Program-made: the position numbers and the translations under genes
Shown here: positions 14,533-20,990 of the stretch, one piece after another
How positions within the stretch are numbered: position 1 is the stretch's first letter
Layout: each line of letters begins with the position of its first letter
DNA from: Gammaproteobacteria bacterium
GTDB taxonomy: Bacteria; Pseudomonadota; Gammaproteobacteria; Xanthomonadales; Xanthomonadaceae
Assembly: GCA_025360985.1 (NCBI GenBank)
Contig: JANYBA010000173.1
Coordinates: forward strand, 1 to 20,990
Reading direction: 5' to 3'
Length of the DNA stretch: 20,990 nt
Notes under the pieces: model-generated
What the model was told of the DNA's origin: nothing
The model's input: only the letters and a program-made list of their open reading frames with translations
Databases searched by the model: none

Positions 14533-15569
14533 GCACATTCCCCCGACCGGGCCACGCCGGCCCGATTCCCCTGCGCGCAGGATAGACGAAGGCGTGCGCC
14601 GCGGGTTACGCGCAGGGGCGATGCTTGCGCACGAAGCCGCGCAGTGGCTGCCGCCGCGGCTGGTTCCTGGGGCGGCGCAACCAGCCGACCACCAGGGCGA
14701 AGCACAGGAACAAGACGATTTCGAAACTTTCGCGATCCATAGGCCGACAGGGTCTCGGACTCGAGGATGTCTTGCTCGGCTGCGGTCAGCGCGCGCGGCA
14801 GGATCTCGCGGAAATACTGGACATCGGCCTGCGCCTGCGCCTGCAGGATGCCGTCGACCGCGCCGACCAGGGCGATCAGGTCGCCGACCGCGGCGTCGCA
14901 TTCGGCCGGCGACAATAGCGCGTCGATGCGCCGCCACTCCATTTCGTCGAGGATCGCGTGCTGCGATTCCTCGCGCCAATGGAACAGGAACACGTCCTTG
15001 TACAACTCCGACAGCGAGTCGTCCGGTTCGATGCTCTCCCGGTAGTGTGCCTGGGTGAACAGCTCGATGTGGCAGGTCAGCGCCAGCACCGCCCAGGTGC
15101 TCTTGCCGAGCACGGCGTGGGCGACGGCGTTCGGGTCGGCGGCGTGGCGATAGCCGGCGGGCATGGCGGCGCGGATCAGGGCCTCGATGCGGCGGAACAA
15201 CACCTGGTGCTTGAGTTCCTCGTCGCTGAAGCGCACCAGCGCTCCCAGCGCCGACTGGGCGCCGAACCAGTGGTCCTCGCTCAACTCCAGCACCTTGGCG
15301 TTGATGAAGCGCTCGACCAGGCCAAAGATATTGGCATAGGTGCGGCCCTGGATCTGGCTCATCAAGCGCCGCTCGCCGGCGTCGGCCAGGCTCGAACGAT
15401 CGAGCCGACTCAGGCCGTCGGGCAGGAACTTGTTGTCGAAATTGAAATGGCGGCCACGGATCACGTCGCGCTCGATGTCCCAGCGGATGCGCTTGGAGAC
15501 TTCGACGATCTTGGCGTAGCGGCTGGCTTCGGGTGTAGCGACAGCGGTGTCGATTGCAACGGCGTTCAC
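14529..15569 (-). CDS. Ferritin-like di-iron protein (two ExxH motifs), odd C-terminus
   Basis: 346 residues from GTG 15569, chosen for AAGGA about 7 bases upstream; ATG-like starts further up lack one. A di-iron ligand set of the ferritin-like/AurF style is visible: E86 (GLVERFI), E118-x-x-H121 (DEELKHQ), E169/H175 (CHIELFTQAHY), and E201-x-x-H204 (REESQHA). The core (about 15-275) is helical and well-coded. After SETLSAYG (about residue 278) the frame turns Arg/Pro/Ala-rich with poor third-position GC, while another frame carries good coding signal (see 14606-14740). I recall relatives ending in AYRWQYI-type sequence, so the natural C-terminus may be lost or shifted. Likely an oxygenase/oxidase acting on an unknown substrate; an AraC regulator is encoded upstream on the same strand. 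Confidence 0.75.
   Translation of the reverse strand: MNAVAIDTAVATPEASRYAKIVEVSKRIRWDIERDVIRGRHFNFDNKFLPDGLSRLDRSSLADAGERRLMSQIQGRTYANIFGLVERFINAKVLELSEDHWFGAQSALGALVRFSDEELKHQVLFRRIEALIRAAMPAGYRHAADPNAVAHAVLGKSTWAVLALTCHIELFTQAHYRESIEPDDSLSELYKDVFLFHWREESQHAILDEMEWRRIDALLSPAECDAAVGDLIALVGAVDGILQAQAQADVQYFREILPRALTAAEQDILESETLSAYGSRKFRNRLVPVLRPGGRLVAPPQEPAAAAATARLRAQASPLRVTRGARLRLSCAQGNRAGVARSGECA
14606..14740 (-). CDS. Possible 44-residue membrane miniprotein or displaced C-terminus of the di-iron protein
   Basis: ATG 14740 to TAA 14606-14608, lying inside the 3' end of the di-iron frame but in a different frame. It begins MDRESFEIVLFLCFALVVGW: acidic start, one hydrophobic helix, then a strongly basic tail (LRRPRNQPRRQPLRGFVRKH). 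Almost all third codon positions are G or C, like real genes here, whereas the overlapping di-iron frame is poor in third-position GC over the same bases. No good ribosome site. Either an independent small membrane protein or evidence of a frameshift. Confidence 0.4.
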   Translation of the reverse strand: MDRESFEIVLFLCFALVVGWLRRPRNQPRRQPLRGFVRKHRPCA

Positions 15570-15684
15570 GGGTGTTTCCTTTGTCGATGGGGATGGAATT
15601 TCAGCGACGCCGTTGTTCCGGCGCACGGCCTATCCCCGCTCCACCCGTCGTCCTTCCGATTCGTCCAAAACTCCGCAAACCGCC

Positions 15685-16707
15685 TCAAGCTGCGACTTGT
15701 TGCCCCTGCTTACGCCGCCACGCCGCCGGCGGCATGCCGACCAGGCGCTTGAAGGCGCGACCAAACGCCGCCTCTGAGTCGTAACCGTGGCGCAGCGCGA
15801 TCGACAGCACGCTGGCCTGGCTTTCGCGCAGCATCCGCGCCGCCAGTTGCATGCGCCACTGCGCCAGGTACTGGATCGGCGGCAGGCCAACCAACGCGAC
15901 GAACCGCTCGTGCAAGGCCGAGCGCGACAGGCCGACATGGTGGCCGAGCTCGTCGATGCTCCAGTCGGCCGACGGATTCTCGTGCATGAGCGCCAGCGCG
16001 CGGCCGACGAAGCGGTCGCGCAATCCCGCCAGCCAGCCGGTGGATTGCTCGGACAGGCCGTCGATGTGGCGGCGGATGGCATCGACGAACAACATCTCGC
16101 TCATGCGCTCGAGCAAGGCTTCGCTGCCGGGCCGCCGGCTGCCGGTCTCGGTGGCCGCCATCTGGGCGAACTGCGTGCCCCAGTGGCCGCCATCGCCGGC
16201 CGGCAGGTGCAGCAGGCGCGGCAAGGTCGCCAGCAGCGGGTTGAAGGGCCGTTTGTCGCAGCCGATGAATCCGCACACCAGGGACGTCTCGACTTCGTAG
16301 TCCTTGCCTGGCTCGCCGCCGCACGACGGCGGCACCGGCATCGCCATGCCCTGCTGGGCCACCCGGAACGGCCGGTTGTGCATCTTCATCTGTTCGATCC
16401 AGTCCACGCGTTCCGAAGCGCGCATGCCCGGCGCGCTCGATACGACGTGCGGGTCGCCTTGCGAGAGGATGACGATATCGCCGCGCCCCAGGCGCAAGGG
16501 CGGCTCGCCCTGGACCGCGATCCAGCATTCGCCGCGCGTCACCACCTGGAAATCGATCACCTGGTCGACCCCGGGCATCACCATGGCCGCGACCTCGGCG
16601 CCGCCCGGCGCGTCGGCGAGCCACTTGCCGGCGCAGGACAGGTCGAAGAACAGCGCGCTTCGCAGGCGCACGGTGCGCAGTACGTCGGAAAGAGTGTCCT
16701 GGCTCAT
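15685..16707 (-). CDS. AraC-family regulator with N-terminal cupin (cupin_6 type)
   Basis: 340 residues from ATG 16707 (MSQDTLSDVLRTVRLRS); AAGG and GGAG lie just upstream. Residues about 7-200 match the AraC subgroup with a cupin_6-type ligand domain: VLRTVRLRSALFFDLSCAGK, FQVVTRGECWIAV, and LRLGRGDIVILSQGDPHVV. The C-terminal DNA-binding domain has two helix-turn-helix units: DWSIDELGHHVGLSRSALHE (about 249-267) and SVLSIALRHGYDSEAAFGRA (about 299-318), followed by the usual PPAAWRR. Ligand unknown. It is divergent from the methyltransferase-MAPEG pair with 176 bases between, so that pair is the most likely target; it may also act on the di-iron gene downstream. Confidence 0.93.
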   Translation of the reverse strand: MSQDTLSDVLRTVRLRSALFFDLSCAGKWLADAPGGAEVAAMVMPGVDQVIDFQVVTRGECWIAVQGEPPLRLGRGDIVILSQGDPHVVSSAPGMRASERVDWIEQMKMHNRPFRVAQQGMAMPVPPSCGGEPGKDYEVETSLVCGFIGCDKRPFNPLLATLPRLLHLPAGDGGHWGTQFAQMAATETGSRRPGSEALLERMSEMLFVDAIRRHIDGLSEQSTGWLAGLRDRFVGRALALMHENPSADWSIDELGHHVGLSRSALHERFVALVGLPPIQYLAQWRMQLAARMLRESQASVLSIALRHGYDSEAAFGRAFKRLVGMPPAAWRRKQGQQVAA

Positions 16708-16883
16708 GGCTCCGCCTTTTGGGGGGAAAGTCACCCCGGCGCCAATTCTGCAACGTCGCCGCCAGCGCCGCCATGCCGGCGCCGCAATTGCGGAGGCCGG
16801 GACGAATCGCGGGGAGTTTCGGTCAAGCCACGGCGGGAGGCGCTGTCGACAATGGCCTCCACCCCACCCTACCCGGAGCCGCC

Positions 16884-17726
16884 ATGTCACTGCCCGCCGA
16901 AATGTCCACGCTCATAGCCAAACCCCAGCCCGACTTCATCGCCGTCAAGAAACGCCAACAGGCGACCTGGGCCAGCGGCGATTTCGCCGTGATCGGCACG
17001 ACCCTGCAAATCGTCGGCGAGACCCTGGCCGAAGCCGCCGACGTCCGCGCCGGCGAGAACGTGCTCGACGTCGCCGCCGGCAACGGCAACGCCAGCCTCG
17101 CGGCGGCGCGCCGTTTCGCCCACGTCACCTCCACCGACTACGTGCCGGAATTGCTCGACCGCGGCGCCGACCGCGCCCGTGCCGAAGGCCTGAAGATCCG
17201 CTTCGAAGTGGCCGACGCCGAAGGCCTGCCCTACCACGACGCTTCCTTCGATGTCGCCCTGTCCACTTTCGGCGTGATGTTCACGCCCGAGCACGCGCGC
17301 GCCGCCGGTGAGCTGCTGCGCGTGGTCCGCCCGGGCGGCCGCATCGGCCTGGCCAACTGGACGCCGGAAGGTTTCATCGGCCAGTTGTTCAAGGTCATCG
17401 GCCGGCACGTGCCGCCGCCGGTCGGTGTGGAGTCGCCGGCGCTGTGGGGCACCGAGCCGCATATCGTGCGCCTGTTCGGGCGCCAGGCCGTCGATATTCG
17501 CTGCCAGCGCCGGCTGTTCAACTTCCGCTACGAATCGCCGGGACACTGGCTGCAGGTGTTCCGCGACTACTACGGCCCGACCCTCAAGGCCTTCGCCGCG
17601 CTCGACTGCGCCGGCCAGGAAGCGCTCGAACGCGACATCAGCGCGTTGCTTGAGGGCATGAACATCGCTGGCCCGAACTCGCTGGTGGTCCCGGCCGAGT
17701 ACCTCGAGATCGTCATCGTCAAATAG
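16884..17726 (+). CDS. Class I SAM-dependent methyltransferase
   Basis: 280 residues; ATG 16884 has CGGAG 5 bases upstream. ATG 16902 (MSTLIAK) is a weaker alternative. The Rossmann methyltransferase signature is clear: motif I VLDVAAGNGNASLAAA (60-75), the acidic strand-2 end STDYVPELLDR (83-93), VADAEGLPYHDASFDV (109-124) and the post-motif RVVRPGGRIGLANWTPEGF. This is the methyltransf_11/25 (UbiE-like) small-molecule type; the substrate cannot be told. The MAPEG gene starts 23 bases later, so the two form an operon, divergent from the AraC regulator. Confidence 0.9.
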   Translation: MSLPAEMSTLIAKPQPDFIAVKKRQQATWASGDFAVIGTTLQIVGETLAEAADVRAGENVLDVAAGNGNASLAAARRFAHVTSTDYVPELLDRGADRARAEGLKIRFEVADAEGLPYHDASFDVALSTFGVMFTPEHARAAGELLRVVRPGGRIGLANWTPEGFIGQLFKVIGRHVPPPVGVESPALWGTEPHIVRLFGRQAVDIRCQRRLFNFRYESPGHWLQVFRDYYGPTLKAFAALDCAGQEALERDISALLEGMNIAGPNSLVVPAEYLEIVIVK

Positions 17727-17749
17727 GGATTCGAACCTGGAGACGTGCC

Positions 17750-18172
17750 ATGACCTTCCCGCTCTGGATGCTGCTCGGATTCGCCATGTGGACCGCCGCG
17801 ATTCTGGTGTTCGCGATCGGCTTCTACCGGTTCAGCCGCATCTTCACCGGCCGGGCCGGCATGGCCTCCTTCCCCGCCGACGGCCGCGAAGGCGCGGGCT
17901 GGTACCAGCGGGCCATGCGCGCGCACGCCAACTGCATCGAGAACCTGCCGCTGTTCACCGTCGTGGTGTTCGCGCTGTACGCGAGCGGGATTGCCAGCCC
18001 CGCCACCGACGCGCTGGCCGGCGTCGCCCTGGCGGCGCGCCTTGTCCAGTCGCTGGTGCACATCTCGACCGAGCAGACCGACCGGGTCGTGACCGTCCGC
18101 TTCACGTTCTTCTTCGTGCAGCTGGCCTGCTTCGTCGCCATCGCCGGCGTGGTCGTCGCCCACGCCCTCTGA
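17750..18172 (+). CDS. MAPEG-family integral membrane protein
   Basis: 140 residues; GGAG 7 bases before ATG. Four hydrophobic segments (about 5-28, 65-85, 86-105, 113-138) and the MAPEG core: RAMRAHANCIENLPLF (the glutathione-site E-N-x-P pattern) and ARLVQSLVHISTEQ. MAPEG proteins include microsomal glutathione transferases and related peroxidases; bacterial members are mostly uncharacterised. Paired with the methyltransferase upstream; a joint role in handling a reactive or hydrophobic small molecule is possible but inferred. Confidence 0.88.
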   Translation: MTFPLWMLLGFAMWTAAILVFAIGFYRFSRIFTGRAGMASFPADGREGAGWYQRAMRAHANCIENLPLFTVVVFALYASGIASPATDALAGVALAARLVQSLVHISTEQTDRVVTVRFTFFFVQLACFVAIAGVVVAHAL

Positions 18173-18185
18173 TTCAAAGGGGGCG

Positions 18186-18557
18186 TCAGCGCTTCAACAG
18201 GTTCTTGAGGTCGGCGAACGGGTTGCTGGTCGCAGCCGCCGGTCTTTCTTCCGCGTCCAGGGCGCTGCCACCGGTGTGATCGACGTAGCGCGAGTGCTCG
18301 TTGTCGTGGCAATACACGCACAGCAACTCCCAGTTGCTGCCGTCCGGCGGGTTGAAGTCGTGGTCGTGGTTGCGGTGGTGGACGGTGAGCTCGCGCAGAT
18401 TGGCGCGGCTGAACTCGCGGCCGCAGCGGCCGCAGACCCACGGGTAGAGCTTCAGGGCCTGCTCGCGATAGCCCTGGTCGCGGCGCAGGGCATCGCGGCG
18501 GGCGTCGGCAACGATCCGGTCGAGCTTGGCGTGGTCGATGGGTTTGTCGGTGGGCAT
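18186..18557 (-). CDS. yajD: YajD-family HNH nuclease
   Basis: 123 residues, close to the roughly 115 of E. coli YajD. The match is strong along the length: GYREQALKLYPWVCGRCGREF, NLRELTVHH, GSNWELLCVYCHDNEHSRY and the C-terminal NPFADLKN. Zinc is probably held by C42-x-x-C45 and C80-x-x-C83; the HNH core uses H60-H61, N75 and H84/H88. It converges on the MAPEG gene (13 bases apart). Ribosome site weak. Cytoplasmic; the biological DNA target is not known. Confidence 0.93.
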   Translation of the reverse strand: MPTDKPIDHAKLDRIVADARRDALRRDQGYREQALKLYPWVCGRCGREFSRANLRELTVHHRNHDHDFNPPDGSNWELLCVYCHDNEHSRYVDHTGGSALDAEERPAAATSNPFADLKNLLKR

Positions 18558-18733
18558 CTTTCGGGTCCGGCTTGGCCAAGGATACTCGGGGGTCCACTGC
18601 GCGCGCCGTCACGGCTTTGGTCCGATCTATTCAGCTAGCTTAATCCCACCTGATCGCTCTCGTTATTAAATTTGCCGAGCGCTGGAAACGGACCCAGTAT
18701 TCACGCAATCCCTGAGCAATGAAGGTCCCTGCC
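18558..18733. promoter_or_regulatory. Divergent promoter region, yajD / Gly-zipper protein
   Basis: 176 bases without a gene. An AT-rich GTTATTAAAT stretch at about 18661-18670 is a plausible -10 region for the + strand gene, and AGCTAGCT lies near 18635. A short ATG at 18719 in frame with the + gene is less likely than ATG 18734. Confidence 0.4.
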
Positions 18734-19414
18734 ATGAAACGCATTTTCCAGATCGCCCTGGTCGTTGCGATCGCTTCCGCCTCCGGCCTTGCCGCGGCGC
18801 AGTCTTCCGACAACTACTACGATGATGGCCAGTCCGACTACCAGTCGAACAACGGCGACGATTCCTACGCGATCAATGGCAACGACGGTGACCGCGACGA
18901 TGATCGTGGCGACTATCGCGACAGCTATCGCGACGGCTATCGCAACGACGACCGCTATGCCGATAACGACCGCGATCGCGACGATCGCTACGGCTACGAC
19001 GACAGCTATCGCTACCACGATCGCTACCGCCACGACGACCGCTACTCCTACCGCGACCGCGATTGCCGCCGCGACTCGGCGGCCCCGATCGTCGGCGCGG
19101 TGATCGGCGGCGTGATCGGCAACCAGTTCGGGCACGGCCGCGATCGCGACCTCGCCACTGTCGCCGGTGCGGGCCTGGGCTACGCGGCTGGCGTCCATGC
19201 CAATGACTATTGCTACAACTCCAACCGGGGCGACCGCTATGGCTACGGCGGCTACGGCTCCGGGTATGGCTACGGCTCCGGCTATGGCTCCGGCTATGGC
19301 TCCGACCATGGCTACGGCCACCACAGCAACCTCCACATCAGCCTGATCGGCTACCTCGGCGGCCACCATCACCACCATTCGAACTGGGACCGGCACCACT
19401 ACTACCACCACTGA
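18734..19414 (+). CDS. Exported Asp/Arg/Tyr-rich protein with glycine zipper and His-rich C-terminus
   Basis: 226 residues. ATG 18734 is preferred over 18719 because GAAGG sits upstream and the signal peptide MKRIFQIALVVAIASASGLA follows directly, cut near residue 22. Residues about 25-110 are low complexity in Asp, Arg, Tyr and Asn (DDRYGYDDSYRYHDRYRHD). Residues 116-153 are a glycine-zipper membrane-associated motif (APIVGAVIGGVIGNQFG, then VAGAGLGYAAG), as in Rick_17kDa/2TM proteins. Then a Gly-Tyr-Ser repeat (about 169-195) and a tail with HHHHH and HHYYHH. C111 and C160 flank the zipper and could pair. Probably an envelope protein; the His/Asp content suggests metal binding (inference). 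A strong terminator follows. Confidence 0.85.
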   Translation: MKRIFQIALVVAIASASGLAAAQSSDNYYDDGQSDYQSNNGDDSYAINGNDGDRDDDRGDYRDSYRDGYRNDDRYADNDRDRDDRYGYDDSYRYHDRYRHDDRYSYRDRDCRRDSAAPIVGAVIGGVIGNQFGHGRDRDLATVAGAGLGYAAGVHANDYCYNSNRGDRYGYGGYGSGYGYGSGYGSGYGSDHGYGHHSNLHISLIGYLGGHHHHHSNWDRHHYYHH

Positions 19415-19435
19415 GGTCGCTCCCGACCCGACACG

Positions 19436-19466
19436 AAAAGGGGCCCCGCGGGGCCCCTTTCTTTTT
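19436..19466 (+). terminator. Rho-independent terminator, same core as 11507-11535
   Basis: AAAGGGGCCCC, then GC, then GGGGCCCCTTT, followed by C and a T5 run. The GGGGCCCC-GC-GGGGCCCC core is identical to the one after the second DUF2383 gene, 8 kb away. It ends the Gly-zipper protein gene. Confidence 0.93.
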
Positions 19467-19538
19467 CCGGATTCGGCACATGCGCCCTGCCCGGGTTAGG
19501 TGTATATCTTGGCTTGGAATGACCCAAGGAGGCCTCCC

Positions 19539-19820
19539 ATGAAACGCCTTTCCCACCTCACCATCGCGCTGTTCGCCGCGCTCGTCGCGTCCTCGGCCTG
19601 GGCCGCGGACAACACGACCGCTGCCGGCGCCAAGAACGGCGACCTTCGCGATCTCGACCTGCTCGTGGTCACCGGCGCCCAGCTCGACGCCGATACCAAG
19701 CGCTGGGCCGACGACGTCAATGCGGCGTCGGAGACCGGCCACAACAACGACGTCACCGCATTCGAGACGATCGTCGTCACCGGCGCCACGCTCAGCGGCG
19801 ACACGCAACGCTGGTACTAG
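19539..19820 (+). CDS. Small exported protein with duplicated VVTGAxLxxDTxRW (TonB-box-like) motif
   Basis: 93 residues; ideal ribosome site AAGGAGG 6-7 bases before ATG. Signal peptide MKRLSHLTIALFAALVASSA, cleaved at WAA-D (about 23). The mature protein is only about 70 residues. It contains two copies of a 15-residue motif: LVVTGAQLDADTKRW (42-56) and IVVTGATLSGDTQRW (78-92), with a polar acidic spacer; it ends one residue later (Tyr). Each copy is preceded by acidic/aliphatic residues (DLDL, FET), giving a look like the VVVTG TonB-box region of xanthomonad TonB-dependent receptors, but no receptor follows. A TATATC stretch at 19503-19508 may be its -10. Family not recognised. Confidence 0.75.
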   Translation: MKRLSHLTIALFAALVASSAWAADNTTAAGAKNGDLRDLDLLVVTGAQLDADTKRWADDVNAASETGHNNDVTAFETIVVTGATLSGDTQRWY

Positions 19821-19834
19821 GCAAACGCTACTGG

Positions 19835-19855
19835 CGGGCTCGCTCGGCGAGCCCG
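19835..19855. terminator. GC hairpin between convergent genes
   Basis: CGGGCTCGC-TCG-GCGAGCCCG, 9 perfect pairs with a 3-base loop, 14 bases after the small VVTG gene and 13 bases before the end of the convergent transglutaminase gene. There is no T run on either strand, so termination strength is uncertain. Confidence 0.45.
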
Positions 19856-19868
19856 GCTGGCAGTTCGG

Positions 19869-20990
19869 TCAGCGCTTCACCTGCTTGAGGTGCTCGATCC
19901 GCAGCTGGCGCAGCTGCAGGAACGCGTCGAACAATTCGTGCGGCTCGCCGGTTCCGACGGCGAGCGCGACGTGGGCGGAATCGAATCCTTCCAGCGCCGC
20001 GTCGTAGCTTTGCCAGCGGCCGTCGTCGTAGACCTGCACCCAGGCGTGCGGGTTGAAACTGTCCGTGTTGCCGGTGAAGCGGGCCGAATAGGCCATGCCG
20101 ACGACGACGCGGGCCGGAATGCCCTGCGCCCGAGCCAGCGCCGCCAGCAGCACCGCGAATTCGGTGCAGTCGCCCTTGCCGGTACGCAGCGCCTCGACCG
20201 CATCGGCGTAGCCGACGTAATCGGCGTCGCGGTGCATGTTCTGGCGCACTTGGCTCTCGAGCTTGGCCATCCGTTTCGATACCGGCTGGTCGGCCGGACC
20301 CGCTCTGGCGGCGATGCCCTGCACGATGGGATCGTCGCTGCGCACCCAGGCGTTGGCGCGCAGGTAGGGCGCGAGCGACTGCGCGGTCTCCGGCTCGGCC
20401 TGCCCGCAGTCGCCGCAGACGATGACGATCGCCCGGTCGCCGGTCACCGCCACCGATTGCTCGCCGGTGGCGACAATCACCGGCGCCTTGCCGTCCGCGC
20501 GCACGATGTCGTAGCGCATCGGCTCTTTGGAAATGCGTTTGCGGATGTGGATCGGCGAAACGACGGCCAGCGAATGGATCATGTCGAAAGGCTTCGCGAC
20601 CTTGCGGTCGCAATCGCCCGGGCACGGTGCCAGCTGCAGGGGCATGCCGCCAAAACTCATGTCCACGCGCAGCACGCGACCATCGCCGGCCAGCTGCCAC
20701 TCCTCGTCGCCGGTGCGCGCGTCCAGACGCAGCGCCACGCACTGGGCAGCGCCGGCCAGCGCCGGATCTGGCGCGCAGGACTCCAGGTGCGACACCACCG
20801 GGCGCAGGCGCGAGGGATCCAGGTAGGCGAACTCGGGACCTGGCGTCCGGCTACCCGTGGCAGCAAAAGCGCGAATCCGCTCGGCGCGCATCGATGACAG
20901 CACCAAGCCGTCGGGCGCTCGCACCGACGCGACCGGCTGGCCTTCGGTGTTTTCCCGCCAGAACCGGCCATCGACCAGGGTGCCGCGCTC
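19869..20990 (-). CDS. Transglutaminase-like (papain-fold) domain protein, partial
   Basis: 373 C-terminal residues are visible; the frame stays open to the right edge (codons from 20990 read ERGTLVDGRFWRENTEGQPV), so the start lies outside. The C-terminal part is a transglut_core domain: the nucleophile in GKGDCTEFAVLLAALARAQG (Cys codon 20166-20168), IPARVVVGMAY, His in NPHAWVQVYDDGRWQ (codon 20046-20048), and Asp in YDAAL. The N-terminal part is beta-rich (VASVRAPDGLVL, LRVDMSFGGMPLQL) with a CPGDC pair, and resembles a sensor-like or binding domain. Such bacterial proteins are often exported or membrane-anchored peptidases or cross-linkers; no anchor is seen in the visible part. It converges on the small VVTG protein gene. 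Confidence 0.85.
   Translation of the reverse strand, partial: ERGTLVDGRFWRENTEGQPVASVRAPDGLVLSSMRAERIRAFAATGSRTPGPEFAYLDPSRLRPVVSHLESCAPDPALAGAAQCVALRLDARTGDEEWQLAGDGRVLRVDMSFGGMPLQLAPCPGDCDRKVAKPFDMIHSLAVVSPIHIRKRISKEPMRYDIVRADGKAPVIVATGEQSVAVTGDRAIVIVCGDCGQAEPETAQSLAPYLRANAWVRSDDPIVQGIAARAGPADQPVSKRMAKLESQVRQNMHRDADYVGYADAVEALRTGKGDCTEFAVLLAALARAQGIPARVVVGMAYSARFTGNTDSFNPHAWVQVYDDGRWQSYDAALEGFDSAHVALAVGTGEPHELFDAFLQLRQLRIEHLKQVKR

Noticed and set aside
17727..17742. GGTTCGAATCC-like T-loop on the minus strand, suggesting a tRNA
   Set aside because: Only two stem pairs form, and no acceptor stem, anticodon arm or D arm can be built around it; it lies in the short gap between two coupled genes.
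18701..19411. Minus-strand frame encoding an almost pure Val/Ala/Ile/Gly protein
   Set aside because: It is the complement of Asp/Tyr/Arg/Gly codon repeats in the + strand gene, which has a signal peptide and ribosome site. The hydrophobic look is a by-product.

Overview
The window is a GC-rich, densely coded chromosomal segment. The gene families point to a gammaproteobacterium of the Lysobacterales (Xanthomonadales) type: a YajD-family HNH protein, a FadD acyl-CoA ligase, PA2169-type four-helix-bundle proteins, and small Ala/Asp/Gln-rich secreted proteins. That placement is inferred from gene content and codon style only. I see no tRNA, rRNA, CRISPR array, transposase, integrase or attachment site.

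Layout. At 1-513 lies the 3' end of an Ala/Gln/Arg/Glu repeat protein, facing a PA2169/DUF2383 protein across a strong shared terminator. From 1376 to 5872 runs a probable three-gene + strand unit: a secreted M13 metallopeptidase, a secreted papain-like protein with a PLAT-like C-terminal domain, and an orphan PLP-dependent threonine synthase. A Crp/Fnr-type regulator (5935-6573, -) is divergent from a two-gene cassette: a papain-family peptidase and an alpha/beta hydrolase, both without a visible export signal (6745-8546). FadD (8625-10298, -) and a small lipoprotein (10428-10808, -) follow. The lipoprotein is divergent from a second DUF2383 paralogue (11042-11488), which ends in a near-perfect GC terminator.

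From about 11.5 to 16.7 kb everything lies on the minus strand. It holds a large SPFH/band-7 protein with four tandem repeats of about 73 residues in front of the SPFH domain (vault-like architecture), a single-pass membrane protein, a ferritin-like di-iron protein whose 3' end shows a coding-frame conflict, and an AraC regulator. The AraC gene is divergent from a methyltransferase-MAPEG pair (16884-18172). After yajD (18186-18557, -) come two secreted low-complexity proteins: an Asp/Arg/Tyr, Gly-zipper and His-rich protein, and a 93-residue protein with a duplicated VVTGAxLxxDTxRW motif. The window closes with a transglutaminase-like protein running off the right edge.

Strongest candidates for something undescribed: (1) the vault-like SPFH protein; (2) the small exported protein with two TonB-box-like repeats; (3) the cytoplasmic protease-hydrolase pair beside a cyclic-nucleotide-type regulator; (4) the di-iron gene's frame conflict and the hidden small membrane ORF. 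All functional links between neighbouring genes are inference.
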